A stretch of 64,000 nucleotides of DNA from Trichosporon coremiiforme (Eukaryota > Basidiomycota > Tremellomycetes > Trichosporonales > Trichosporonaceae): the NCBI GenBank assembly GCA_039545355.1, contig BCJJ01000001.1, positions 432,570 through 496,569 on the forward strand, written 5' to 3'. Positions 36,521 through 47,254 of this stretch are shown here, piece after piece. The notes under the pieces are model-generated. The model worked only from the letters and a program-made list of their open reading frames with translations. It searched no databases and was not told the origin of the DNA. Made by a program: the position numbers and the translations under genes. Each line of letters starts with the position of its first letter. Position 1 is the first letter of the stretch.

Positions 36521-37306
36521 ATGGTGAGTGCAGCTGCTTGGTACGCGCTGACTCTGAGAAGCAATCCAAGCGACAGCGGTCTGCATCCCTCGACCACTCG
36601 CTCGCAGGGCAAGCCAGGTCTCAGGATCCCTCCAGCCACCGCGATGGGCCCCACGCCCTCATCGAGCTCTCCATCTCACTCGTCGACTCCGCGATTGACC
36701 TCGTCGATGAGCACCTCACTGATGACAAGCTCATCCACGATAGCAATCTCATTCCGGGAGGCTCCCTTGGTAAACATTTGCGTCACGTTGAGGAGGCTTG
36801 GAGCGCGTTCCTCTCGCCCTTCTCGTCGGAGAGGACTCGGTCACAACCCCTAGTTATCAACTATGACGCCGTCTTACCCGACACACGTAAAGAGGTCGCC
36901 CGTGCTGTTGACGCCTGTCGCAACGCTTTCATCAGCGTCCGTGAAGGTCTCTGCAGCCTAGCTGACTCGAGTGATTTGTCTGGAGAGCTGGAACGTGACG
37001 TGACCGTTTTGTCGTTATCGCCTGTAGAGCAAGAGTTCAGAAGTACTCTCGGCCGTGAGGTAAGTCACGTCGTATGTGTCACAGCTGACGTAAAGCTCTG
37101 GTTCTGCGCCTTGCATACGATTCATCACTACACCATGATCCGCACCATCGCTGTGCACGAGCTCGTGAGTGGTTGCATCCTTCGTCATTAACACCCAGGA
37201 CATTCCGCTTCCCGTCGACTTTGGCACTGCTCCCGCCACGATCTTGTTCCGCGGCGAAGAATGGCGCCCTCCCAAGATCCCTGTGCAGTCCAAGGCAAAG
37301 CTGTAG
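36521..37306 (+). CDS. DinB-superfamily (four-helix, metal-binding type) protein
   Basis: Exons 36521-36523 (ATG only), 36559-37059, 37096-37164 and 37199-37306 give 226 residues; introns are 35, 36 and 34 nt. After a short basic N-terminus (KQSKRQRSASLDHS) the protein is helical. Residues GGSLGKHLRHVEEAW and LWFCALHTIHHYTMIRTIA place three to four His residues as in the metal site of DinB-fold proteins. The end, LPVDFGTAPATILFR, strongly resembles bacterial DinB-family proteins. The family includes thiol-dependent and metal-dependent transferases; no specific reaction can be given here. The start is supported by splicing: ATG is directly followed by GTGAGT. It is transcribed in the same direction as PHF5A, 262 bp downstream. 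Confidence 0.8.
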
Positions 37307-37478
37307 ACGAAGCTTCCATGCTCACGGAAGGTGTGGCACTACATGGATCGCACCCCGGTTGTATTATCCACTATGTATTTTTGCACGAAGTCTGCACGCA
37401 ATGTATCTCATTCCAAACCACAGCGACTGTCTGTACCTGGGCAACCCCACGCGGGGCGGGACTTCGGTGGCGAATCAG

Positions 37479-37486
37479 TCACGTGA
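37479..37486. promoter_or_regulatory. E-box TCACGTGA upstream of PHF5A
   Basis: CACGTG core with T and A flanks, 82 bp before the PHF5A start codon, a distance like that of the E-box in front of IPI3. Function is inferred. Confidence 0.45.
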
Positions 37487-37568
37487 TTTGACGTCCAGAT
37501 ATCTCGACAACAATGTTGCGGTCTCAGTCAGATCGTCATCATCCACACCTACCCGTAGTCGCTTCAAA

Positions 37569-38209
37569 ATGGTGAGTAGCAAGAGGAGAGATACAGGAAC
37601 TGACTGTCGCAGTCGAAGCACCATACCGGTAAGCGGCTATTAGTGATGGCATAGCTAACGTTGAGATCTTCTCATGTGCAGGCGTCAGCCTGGCGTTGGT
37701 GAGTTGCAAAATATCCGTATCGTGTTGCTGACCCATAGCGATTGGCCGAGTCTGCGAGAAATGTGACGGTAAATGGTATGTCTGTGTTGATCTGTCCCAG
37801 CTGACGCCCAGCCCCGTGTGCGACTCGTACGTTCGTCCAATGACCCTCGTCCATATCTGCGACGAGTGCGCCTGTGAGTAAAACCATCGTGCGTTGTGTC
37901 TAACCTCTAGTCGGAAACGGAGCTTCCCGGTGCATTGTTTGCGGCACGAACGGTGAGTCCACGACTGTGCACAAGCTGATCGAGAAGCCATCTCAGACGC
38001 TTACTACTGTACCGAGTGCACCCGATTGGAGAAAGACAGAGATGGGTGTCCGAGGATTGTTAACGTGAGAACCGTTTGGGATTCGTTGCTAATCGATATA
38101 GCTGGGTACTTCTCGAGTGGACGCGTTCTACGAACGAAAGAAGCAGGGGTGGGTCATGAGGAGTTGCGTCACTGACTCCAGGCAACAAGGAGGTTTCAAA
38201 CGAGGATAG
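37569..38209 (+). CDS. RDS3: PHF5A/Rds3, SF3b zinc-knuckle subunit
   Basis: Small SF3b subunit that contacts SF3B1 and the branch-site adenosine pocket. Nine exons encode 111 residues: 37569-37571, 37613-37628, 37666-37698, 37739-37775, 37812-37873, 37911-37952, 37997-38064, 38102-38148 and 38182-38209; the sum is 336 nt. Introns are 41, 37, 40, 36, 37, 44, 37 and 33 nt. The protein reads [68 protein letters not shown] and [11 protein letters not shown], keeping all the zinc cysteines of the knotted fold. The first exon is the ATG alone. The tail (QQGGFKRG) is slightly longer than in animals. Confidence 0.93.
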
Positions 38210-39295
38210 CGGTTCAGTTCTAGATGTACATTTCTTTCGGCACATCCTTATGGGGACCACTGATCACTTCTTCGCACAGTTTCATTGATCCTGCGCAGCA
38301 CAATCGGGGCAAGGGACGATGTGGTCAGGTGGGAGCGAACAGATTCGACCCCATCTGAAAGACAAGGCGGTCAGTGCCTTCCTGTCCGAGGAGCATCATC
38401 TCGACAATATCGAACCTTCAACGCGCTTCACTCACATCAGCTTATGCCCGCGGATCCGTCTACGCCGTTAGAAACACATTGTTGAGAAAAAACACCATTA
38501 CCATCCTCACGAACCGCCATCACCATCACTCGCTGATGCAGATGGAATTTTCCCCACCTGTAAGTCTGTCAGCGTACGTCCACACCATCTGACACTGGCG
38601 ATCTTCTCTGCAGCTCAATTACCCTCCGATAAGCCAAGAAAAGGCTCCGCGGCCGTGCAGAACAGCGCAGACGATTGTGTCGGTGGTTATTGGAAGATAT
38701 TGGCTGTCTGTTGCCTCTGGACCCAGGGGCGCAACCAGTACCGACGGCTGGTGCGGCCCTCGACTCCTCCAGGACGTTGAGAGCGCAGCCCGACCTACAT
38801 CGCAAGACCGGTAGCATTGCAAGGCGGACGACTAACGCTTCCATCGAGAAATTTTTGAACGAAAGCTGCAAAAGGTGCGCCTTTGGAAGGGCTGTGTGCG
38901 GTCTGGACACGCAACGCCCCCGGTCCTCTTTGGCTCAGACACTCGACCGGGGCGGCCTCTCCCAGTAGTATAGTACTGCCGAGGGATGACCGTAGAAATA
39001 TAAAAGAGACAAGGAATACTCGGCAGCTTGGCCAGCATAAATAGGAGACAGTCCGACTTCCGTTGACACAGGGACTGCAATGCATGGAATGCTACCCGTT
39101 CATTATCGTTCTTCGTTGTGATTGAACCCGGTGAGTGAGGGGCCCCACGTCACACAAGCCTAATCGCACCTTGCCCTAATATGTTGTGATGACGTTGTAG
39201 ATCCGCCAGGATCCACGATCCACGATCGAAATGACTTAGACTCTTCGTATTTTGACAACTGTCCACTCTTGCATCCGACCAACACTCGTCCAACG
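38210..39295. other. unresolved region, possible small gene
   Basis: The PHF5A 3' end and synaptojanin promoter lie here. On the plus strand, frames of 38350-38967 can be joined by short introns, for example 38562-38612 and a 38-nt intron near 38751-38788, to give a Cys- and Trp-containing protein ending DRGGLSQ at 38967. I recognise no family, and competing frames look equally plausible, so no CDS is called. Confidence 0.3.
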
Positions 39296-42200
39296 ATGCC
39301 TGCACGGCTGTTTTTACGACCTCAGCCCCGAGCATTCTACTTGCTGACCGAGACGCATGCTCTCATCTTTCGACAACCCGGAGTTGACGAAACGAAAGCG
39401 AGTCGCTCTGTGGTCGTTGCAGAGTTTCTCCCGTTGGACCAGGTGGACATCGCCGACTTGGTGTCCGTCCCGAACGCGAGGACTGTGGAAGGAGTGCTAG
39501 GAGTTACCAGTGTCCCCAGCGGTGAGCCCCAGAGTTTGTAGATGCTGACTTTTAGATCGATCCTCTATTCCCGAGATCTTCTTGATTCTGCTCACAGTCT
39601 CCTCGCCTATGGCACCTATTCTTCCTGGGTCTTCAATGCGCCCAGCTCGGGTAGTGTCTGTCGGCTTTCTATCTTTGACCTCATCTTTCTGGGACACGCC
39701 CTCAGGAGATCCGATGTTAGGCGGTTTCGATTACGACGAGGAGAATGACAACTTTGCCTACCAGCGACAACCGCACGGAACGACAACGGCCTTGAGTCAG
39801 GCTGCGATGCAAGGCATTGAAGATCCTTGCCTCGGAATGAAGGAGTACATCGAAACGGGAGGATTTTACCACGCTAAGCAATGTGGCTGGGACATTTCAG
39901 TGCGCCTTGGGACAGACGGAGTACGCACTTGCGCTTCTCAACCAGGACAGGGAGCGAACCCGCTAGAGACACTGGACGACCATTTCGTGTGGAACGCAAA
40001 CTTGCTGTCGCCCTTCCTGAAGTTTCGCAAGAATCTGCCGCAGCAGATGCGTGACGAACTGGACGAGCAGGCGCTCTTGTTGCCGATCATCCAAGGCTTT
40101 GTTGGTACGGCACCTGTGGTCGGATACACGAGCGCTTCAGAGACCGCCGCTCTGTCTCTAATCTCACGACTAAGCTGCAAGCGCGCAGGAGCACGATTTC
40201 GTACGAGGGGCATCGATGATGATGGCAACGTCGCCAATTTCGTTGAAACGGAAAGCATCCTCTGCGTGCAGGATATCTGCACGTCATATGTGCAGGTACG
40301 AGGCAGCGTGCCGCTGTTCTGGCAGCAGCCACAGCAGGGGCTGGGAACGCTTCAGCAAAAGGTTGAGATTACTCGTCCCCCGCAGGCGTCGCAACCGGCC
40401 TTCGACAAACACTTCATGAAGCTGCTGGACCACTATCACTCTGTTCACGTGATTAACCTTCTCGGGCAAAAAGACGCCGAAGCGCTGCTTTCAAGCGTCT
40501 ACTCTGACCACTTCAAACAACTGCGCGACTCGCTACCACCAATGGCTACGTCAGAGTCTCCGGGCAAAGACGACTTAGAGTATACTCCCTACGATTTCCA
40601 CTCAGTTGTTAAGTTTGGCGGCCATGACGCCATTCGGAATGACTTCTCTACCTCCAGTGAGATCAATAGATCCATCGACAAGTTTGACTGCACAGCCGTC
40701 GATGCGGCAACCGGTGTCATCATCCAGCACCAACACGGCGTTTTCCGTGAGAACTGTCTGGATTGTCTGGACCGCACAAACTTTGTGCAAGACGTAGTCT
40801 CCACGTTGGCTCTGCGACGCTTCCTTGCCTCATACGGATCCCCGTTGCTCAACAGTCCCAGTCTTTGGGCTGCTCACCGCGAGCTATGGGCCGATAACGG
40901 TGACCGTCTCAGCAAGACGTACGCAGGAACGGGTGCTCTGAATACAAGTGCAACTCGGACTGGCAGGAAAACCTTTGCAGGATTGCTCAGCGACGCCACG
41001 AAGAGCGTCAGTCGTGCTTATATCAACAACTTTCAAGACAAGAGCAAGCAGCGCGCAATCGACATGCTGCTAGGGTTGATGGCGGGTCAGCGACCTGTTA
41101 TCTTGTTCGACCCCGTCGGCGATTCGGTGCACAATGCGCTCATAGCGCAAAAGTCGCAGTACTCCACTCCGCGGCACCTGACACTGTTCTGTGGTACCTG
41201 GAACCTCAACGGACGCGCTCCAGCAGAGCCCCTTGACGCGTGGCTGTTCCCTTCCGGTCAGCCGACAGCTGACATCTACTCTGTGGCATTCCAGGAGATT
41301 GTCGAGCTCACCCCGCAACAGATCGTTGTGACTGACCCGGCAAAGAAGTGAGCTGGCAGGTTTGGGTGCTTACTGACCGCACAGGCGCGTGTGGGAGGGA
41401 GTCTTGATGGACACATTCAACAGCCATTTCAAGCAAGGCGAGTTCCTGCTCATGCGTAGTGAGCAGCTTGTGGGAACTGCTCTCATGGTGGTGGTGAGGT
41501 CATCTCTGCTCCCGGCCATTCGCAACATCGAGTACGCCGAGAAGAAAACTGGTCTCCAGGGCCTCAGCGGTAACAAGGGCGGCATCGGCGTCCGATTCGA
41601 CCTATACGATGCCTCTGTCTGCCTCATGACTTGTCACCTCGCTGCTGGGCAATCCAACTTTGCGGACCGCAACGCCGATTACCGCACCATTTCAAACGGC
41701 CTTGTCTTTCTTCGAGGCAAGACTATCGACGGCCACGAGTGCGTCCGGTTCTGTGACAGCGCTGACGAACAGTATTGTGGTGTGGGGCTCAGACTTGGTG
41801 AGCTGCAACTCGGCTGACGAAATTGACGGCAGAACTACCGTATCAACCTATCGAACGAGGAGGTTCGTCACTACGCAGTCAGCGACGAGCTCGACCCTCT
41901 CGTGGCTTCGGACCAGCTCACTCTTGCTCGTGACGAGGGCCGAGTCTTTGTTGGCTACGGAGAGGGAGCGATCACCTTCCGTCCTACCTATAAATAGTGC
42001 GTTCTCAGCTATATCACAGTACTTACGGTTAGTGACAACGGGACAGACGACTATGATTCTTCGGAGAAGCATAGGATTCCAGCTTGGACTGGTACGTTTC
42101 AACCGTGTTGTCTGCTAACGCGCCACAGACCGAGTTCTCTACAAGGGTCAAGGGGTGAGTGCCCCTACTTGGAAGATATTTAACACCAGCTCTCCTTACT

Positions 42201-43158
42201 GGATTACAACTGCGCCGAATTGCGCACGTCCGATCACCGCCCTGTCTATGCCGTGTTCGACTTGACCGTCGATGACGTAGACGAGGCGAAGAAGGCTGCC
42301 CTGGCTGACACCTTGATGAACAACGCACGGAGTAAGGCTGGTTCAAGGATAGACGATAGGGTAGAGAGCGCCGCTCAGGGCGGAGTGAGGTCATTGGTAA
42401 AGGAATTCACCTCTGTATCCCTCGCACCGACGCCGTCTACGTCGCCCAAACCGCCGGCGCCTCCCATCTCAAGGAATAACAAGCCGAAACCCAAGGCAAG
42501 CGCGCCGGATGCGGTTGCCGGGCCGGCACGTCTCACTCGGCCGCCGCCTCTGCCACCCCGTTCCAACTCTACCCATTCAGTCAACACCGCTGGCAGCGGG
42601 CATGTTCCCTATGAGCCAAGGCGACGTGCACCGCCTCCAGCGCCGGCTTCGGACTTCCGCAACCTTGGCCTCCCCATGTCCAGTGCCGAAATCACCCCTG
42701 TGGCGACGGGGGATTTCGTCCTAGTGCCGTCGCCCTCGAAACCGCCTCCGCTTCCTCCTCGGTCAGCCGCCGCGCCGCCATTGAAGAAGGACGCCCCTGC
42801 TCTTCCACCAAAGATTGAAGCAGCGAAAGGGGTAGCAAAGTCGGAAATTCCCGCTATCCCTTCCCGCCCTGCGAAGGCAGTGACGAAGAAGGCGACGCTG
42901 GATATGGATTCGGCTCCGCCTGATGGGCTGAGTGAGCCAGTCTTACGTCCAGACTGGGTCACTTCGCCGTCTTCGCCGTCGGTGAGCGAACGCAAGACCG
43001 GCTCGCAACCTACGTTATCAAAGGCTGAAGCTGTGAAGAAGACCCCGCCTGCAGTGGCTGCAAAACCTGTCCAGCTGAAGGCTGCAGCACACCGTGCTGC
43101 GGCACCGGCAGCGCCTCCCAAGCCCACCCAGCTGAAGGGCAAACCTGTTGCAGAGTAG
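39296..43158 (+). CDS. synaptojanin-type phosphoinositide phosphatase
   Basis: Two-headed phosphatase (yeast Inp51-53) that clears PI(4,5)P2 and related lipids during endocytosis and actin control. The start at 39296 gives MPARLFLRPQPRAFYLL. The Sac1 domain follows and carries the catalytic motif ENCLDCLDRTNFVQD near 40750 (CX5R, with Cys and Arg present). The second domain is the 5-phosphatase: FCGTWNLNGRAP, VAFQEIVELTPQQ, GLSGNKGGIGVRF, CHLAAGQSN, VVWGSDLNYRI and PAWTDRVLYKG, SDHRPVYAVF. The C-terminal 280 residues are Pro-rich with class-type SH3-ligand runs (PPLPPRS) that probably recruit Sla1 or BAR proteins. Introns are short, such as 39522-39554 (33 nt) and 41348-41384 (37 nt). The last exons contain a stop-free Pro-rich tail to 43158. 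Confidence 0.93.
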
Positions 43159-46100
43159 ATGCTCGTCTCTTTCACATGTCTGCATATGCATCTGCGTCTG
43201 ATATAAGGCTTGAGCACTTTGCGCCCAACAGCCTGATGCAGTTGATGACGCACTCTTGGCTGTGGGACACAAACGCGACCACGTAAATATGCCACGGACG
43301 AGCAGGTCGCAAGCCCAGTTTGTTTTGGTCTGAACGGCTTGTCAAAACGCGAGCGAGCCCTAGTTCCGAATGTGCAATTTGCTGTTGGTTCCCATCCGCC
43401 CTTGTTCTGCGGCCCCAAACAAAAGACGAGGTTCAACGCTCCCGTCCCCAGACCCCCGCGCTATCGCGGTTAAACGCGAAACATAATATCCAGAAATGGG
43501 CACGGCAGCCACTTGGAGTATTGGAGCGGAACAAAGCAGAAAGTCACGATCGCCATTGCATTGAGAGATCCATGAAAGCAGGTACGTCGAGGCATCAGCC
43601 GATAGCCGCCTGGTGCAGTTTCCAGCTGTCAAAAAAACGCAACTGGGTCTGGTCGTTCTAACTTGGATTACATTTTCCAGGAACGCATCGGGTGATAAAC
43701 TCTAAAAGCTGGAACTGATCGGAAGAGGGCGAACGGGCCCTCACATGCACGCAGAGAAGCAGGTGTGCACACAAGGGACGAAGGAACGATAGGTTCAGCG
43801 GATCGTTCTGCATTACGAGAAGGCACCCCGGCGCCGCTTACAGTGAGGGTGACCGTGCAATAGTCAACAGCGGCTCGCATCGTACAGTGCGAAACGCGCA
43901 GGACGCCAGCCAGCCGTTTCAGCCGGGCGTCAAGCGGGTGTTTCAGCCAGTGATATGACTTTACCGCCGGTCCCCAAAAGCCGGTCCCCAAAAGCTTATC
44001 CAGCGTTAAAGCGTTTTGTGTTTCGTTTCGGGACACCCGTCCTTCAAGGACGCACCGTCACGTCTGCAAAAAAACCGGGAACATCGCACGATGCTAGTAC
44101 TCGTGCCACACACGCCGTGGCAGGGCGCGCGAACCATTACCTAACACCGTAGGTTCGCTGTTCGAAGCTGTAGCCGGACTGGCGGACAGCAAGGGGCAAC
44201 GCATGCGACACATCAGGGTATTGCAGTGCAGGACGGGTTTTCATTATGATGCGGCGGCGCGCGGGGGACGAGCGCTAAAGTTGGCGCAGTGCGTGGATGA
44301 CGCGCGACGCACCGGTGCCGGGGCGGCTGGGGCATAGGGGCGCGAGAGGCGCTCCGATGGATCTGATGGCTGCGAGCTTGCCTTTTTCCACACCTACGCA
44401 AGGTCTGCGGACATGCGCCTGCGACGCAAGCGGGAGACTACGGGCTGCGATGCGGCATCGCTCGTGAGAAGCTGTCGCCCGGTCCTGCCCATGACATGCA
44501 TCGCACATGCGCGATATGCGCCATGTATATCCTGCGGCGGTACCGGAGCGCCATGCGCGACGGCCACCCCGGCCCGGTGGCTTACATGATTGCATGCACG
44601 CGTACGCACACGCGCACAGTCCGAGAGGACTCGTCGCCAGAGAGTGGGACCGCCGTGGGACCCTGTGCGCACGGCGATCCTGAGTTCGGTGGCCGGTGCT
44701 GCTTGTATGATAGCCTTCGGCGCTCCTGCGTTCCTGGGCCTGTCCTGGTGCTGCTCGATGCTCGAACTGGAAGCGTTGACGACATGGCTGACAGTGCAAG
44801 GACAGGGTGCACCTCGCATGCCTTCGTAAGATTGTACCCTCGTTCAGACGTTCAGACGGTGATAAGATGTTGACATGATACGCACGAGATGTCAGGTGTG
44901 TCCTGAATGTTGCATGTCAGCTGCGATTCTGCGACCTGACTACGACCTCTTATCACCTCTGGGCACGCCAGGAGCACCCTTCTTCCTCATCAATTGCCGT
45001 TCATCCCTTTTAATGACGAAAGCCCTTGACAGACCCACCGTATTCCGTGCACTCCGCGGGCCGTGGGGTTTGCCAGTCGAGCGACATCACGCGCGCGTGC
45101 ATGCCCGCCCGCACGTCTAGCTTCTCAGTTTCTTCCCCTGCCTCCGAGCTTCCTTACGGCTTGCTCTGATTAGGCTTGGAAAAAGTACCCAAATGGTAAT
45201 GTCGGGTGTGCACCCGCGGCCAACGCGACATGCACGAATGGGCGTCGCACAGGTATGCAGTGTGCCGGTTCTTGCCCGTCCCCGGTGGGCATGGCGGTGC
45301 CGGGCACGTTCTTGGTTACCAAAGGTAAGCAGTCGATCCCTGCCGTAAGGAATTATGTTAGGCTGTAACGCGCTAAGAAGTATCCGACTGGCAATGCTTC
45401 CGTGACCAGTCGAGGAAGCTCCGTGTGGGTGGGCAAAGCTGGCCAGGTGGGGCAGCTGTTGTCTGATCACGAGACAAACCCCACGCACTAAGGCATTCAA
45501 CTGACATACGCTGAATTAAACAATAAACACGTCGGGTCAGCTTGTGAGAGCGCACAACCAGCGTTCATTTGGCTCTGGCCCGGTCGTAAGCCACAGACCA
45601 AGGACAAAAGACGTTGGCCCCCAGCGACTTTGGCTTAGGTAGCCCAGCTTGGCCGCCGGACGCTGAAAATCAGACACGAAAAGCTCTGAGTGGCCGTATC
45701 ACAAGGACATGCGGACAGATGTCAGGGACTGACTTACTTGAGCAGAGCGAGTAACAAGCGCTCGGGAGCACAGGCGCCGGCCGTCGCACTTTCGCACTGG
45801 CGCACTGGCGCAGCTGCACCTGGCAGGCTTTGGCAACTCGCTGCTAGGCTCGCGCTAACGCCCACTGACAACCCTGGGGTCTTTGGGCCAGCCGTTGTTG
45901 CCCTTGACGCTCAGCATACCCTGTTCACTCTGGTATCCTTGCGCTCCCTGATCCCTTGACCGTGCCCTACGACTTGGAAACACATAGGTTGTGATGGCTC
46001 GATGTTCGGCGCACTCTTGAAGAGCAGGTAGATTTGCAGCGCTCTGCGCTACTCACGATACGTACTTGGCAGGGGAACAACACGGCCCACTAGCCTGTTC

Positions 46101-47254
46101 CGAAAGGGGAGCAAGGGATGCGTAGTACTCGCCAGCGCCCATCAGCCAGCCCATCAGCCGGCTGCACGCGCGGGGCAACCGGCGGGCAGCATCAAATCCG
46201 TCGCACTGTCTGTGTAGAGTATTATGTCAGTCCGTCTGCGACATGCCGCCCGCCCGCAACCTCACTCGGTTTGCGATGGTAAGGCGACGGGGAACACAGG
46301 GGACGGCCATCCGGCTGCGGTGCAGCACCAGTGTGCAGTGTGTGTGTGCTAAATCATGATGAATTACGTTTTCGGCAATTTCAATCGAATCAACTCAATC
46401 CGATCCTTGATCCTTGCTGGGTGGGTGTGCCTCATTCCGAGGTTGCTCTCGCCGTTGGCCGCGCATGCCGCAGTCCGTCACAGCAACGGCCCATCGCATT
46501 ACATCGCATCGTCTCACCACCGCTCACCTTTCACCTTGCCAACACGACACGGCCGACAGTGCAACAGATCACAGAGGCGACACGAAACCAGCTGTCACTC
46601 GATGCTCTCCAGGTTCCAGCACTGTCTCGCGAATTGTCACCTTCTCCCCTGTCCGTCCCCTTCCCCAGCCCTTGACGCTTTTCGTCTCATCTCTCACTTT
46701 CGTTCCGGTCTCGGGCGCCTGCGGGGTCCATTGTCCCTGTCCAACCATTGAGATCCACTCCCGCCCTTCCTCCCCCTCTCCACAACAATATTCTTCCTAG
46801 CATACGACCATTCCACCATTGCTCACTGCCGCCGCCCTCGACACCAAGCGCTGCGTTCTCGACTTGGACATTAACATCACTTGCGAAGCCCACTCTTCAG
46901 CTCGCCCTTCATGCTGGGGTCCACGTGAAAACCTCACAACTCTGGGTGTAGCTTGAATCGGTTCACCGGCCTTTAGCGCGTTACTGCAATCAAATCACTG
47001 TCACACCCCTCCTTCCTAACGCATACCTTTCCACCCTTGAGCGTTTACAGCATCGCTTCATTACATCACGACATCCGATTAGGAGAGGTCTATGGCACCA
47101 GAGCGGCTCAGAGTACCCAGTTTCTCGGCGCAGGCATCTCGACGTCCCCTCTTCCCGTCGCCGCTGTGACCTCCTAACGCTCGGCCCTCCTCACCACCCT
47201 CCCAATACTACCATCCAAATATTCCCACTCTCCGCCTCTCCAAGAGTGCCCACC
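43159..47254. other. 4.1-kb region without a recognisable gene
   Basis: Synaptojanin terminator, then about 3 kb where I see no domain on either strand. A 14-bp tandem duplication lies at 43967-43994. The last 900 bp are CT-rich on the plus strand, as expected for the long leader and promoter of the RhoGAP gene, which could hold a 5' UTR intron. Confidence 0.5.
43967..43994 (+). repeat. 14-bp perfect tandem duplication
   Basis: The unit ccggtccccaaaag occurs twice in a row at 43967-43980 and 43981-43994. Confidence 0.9.
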
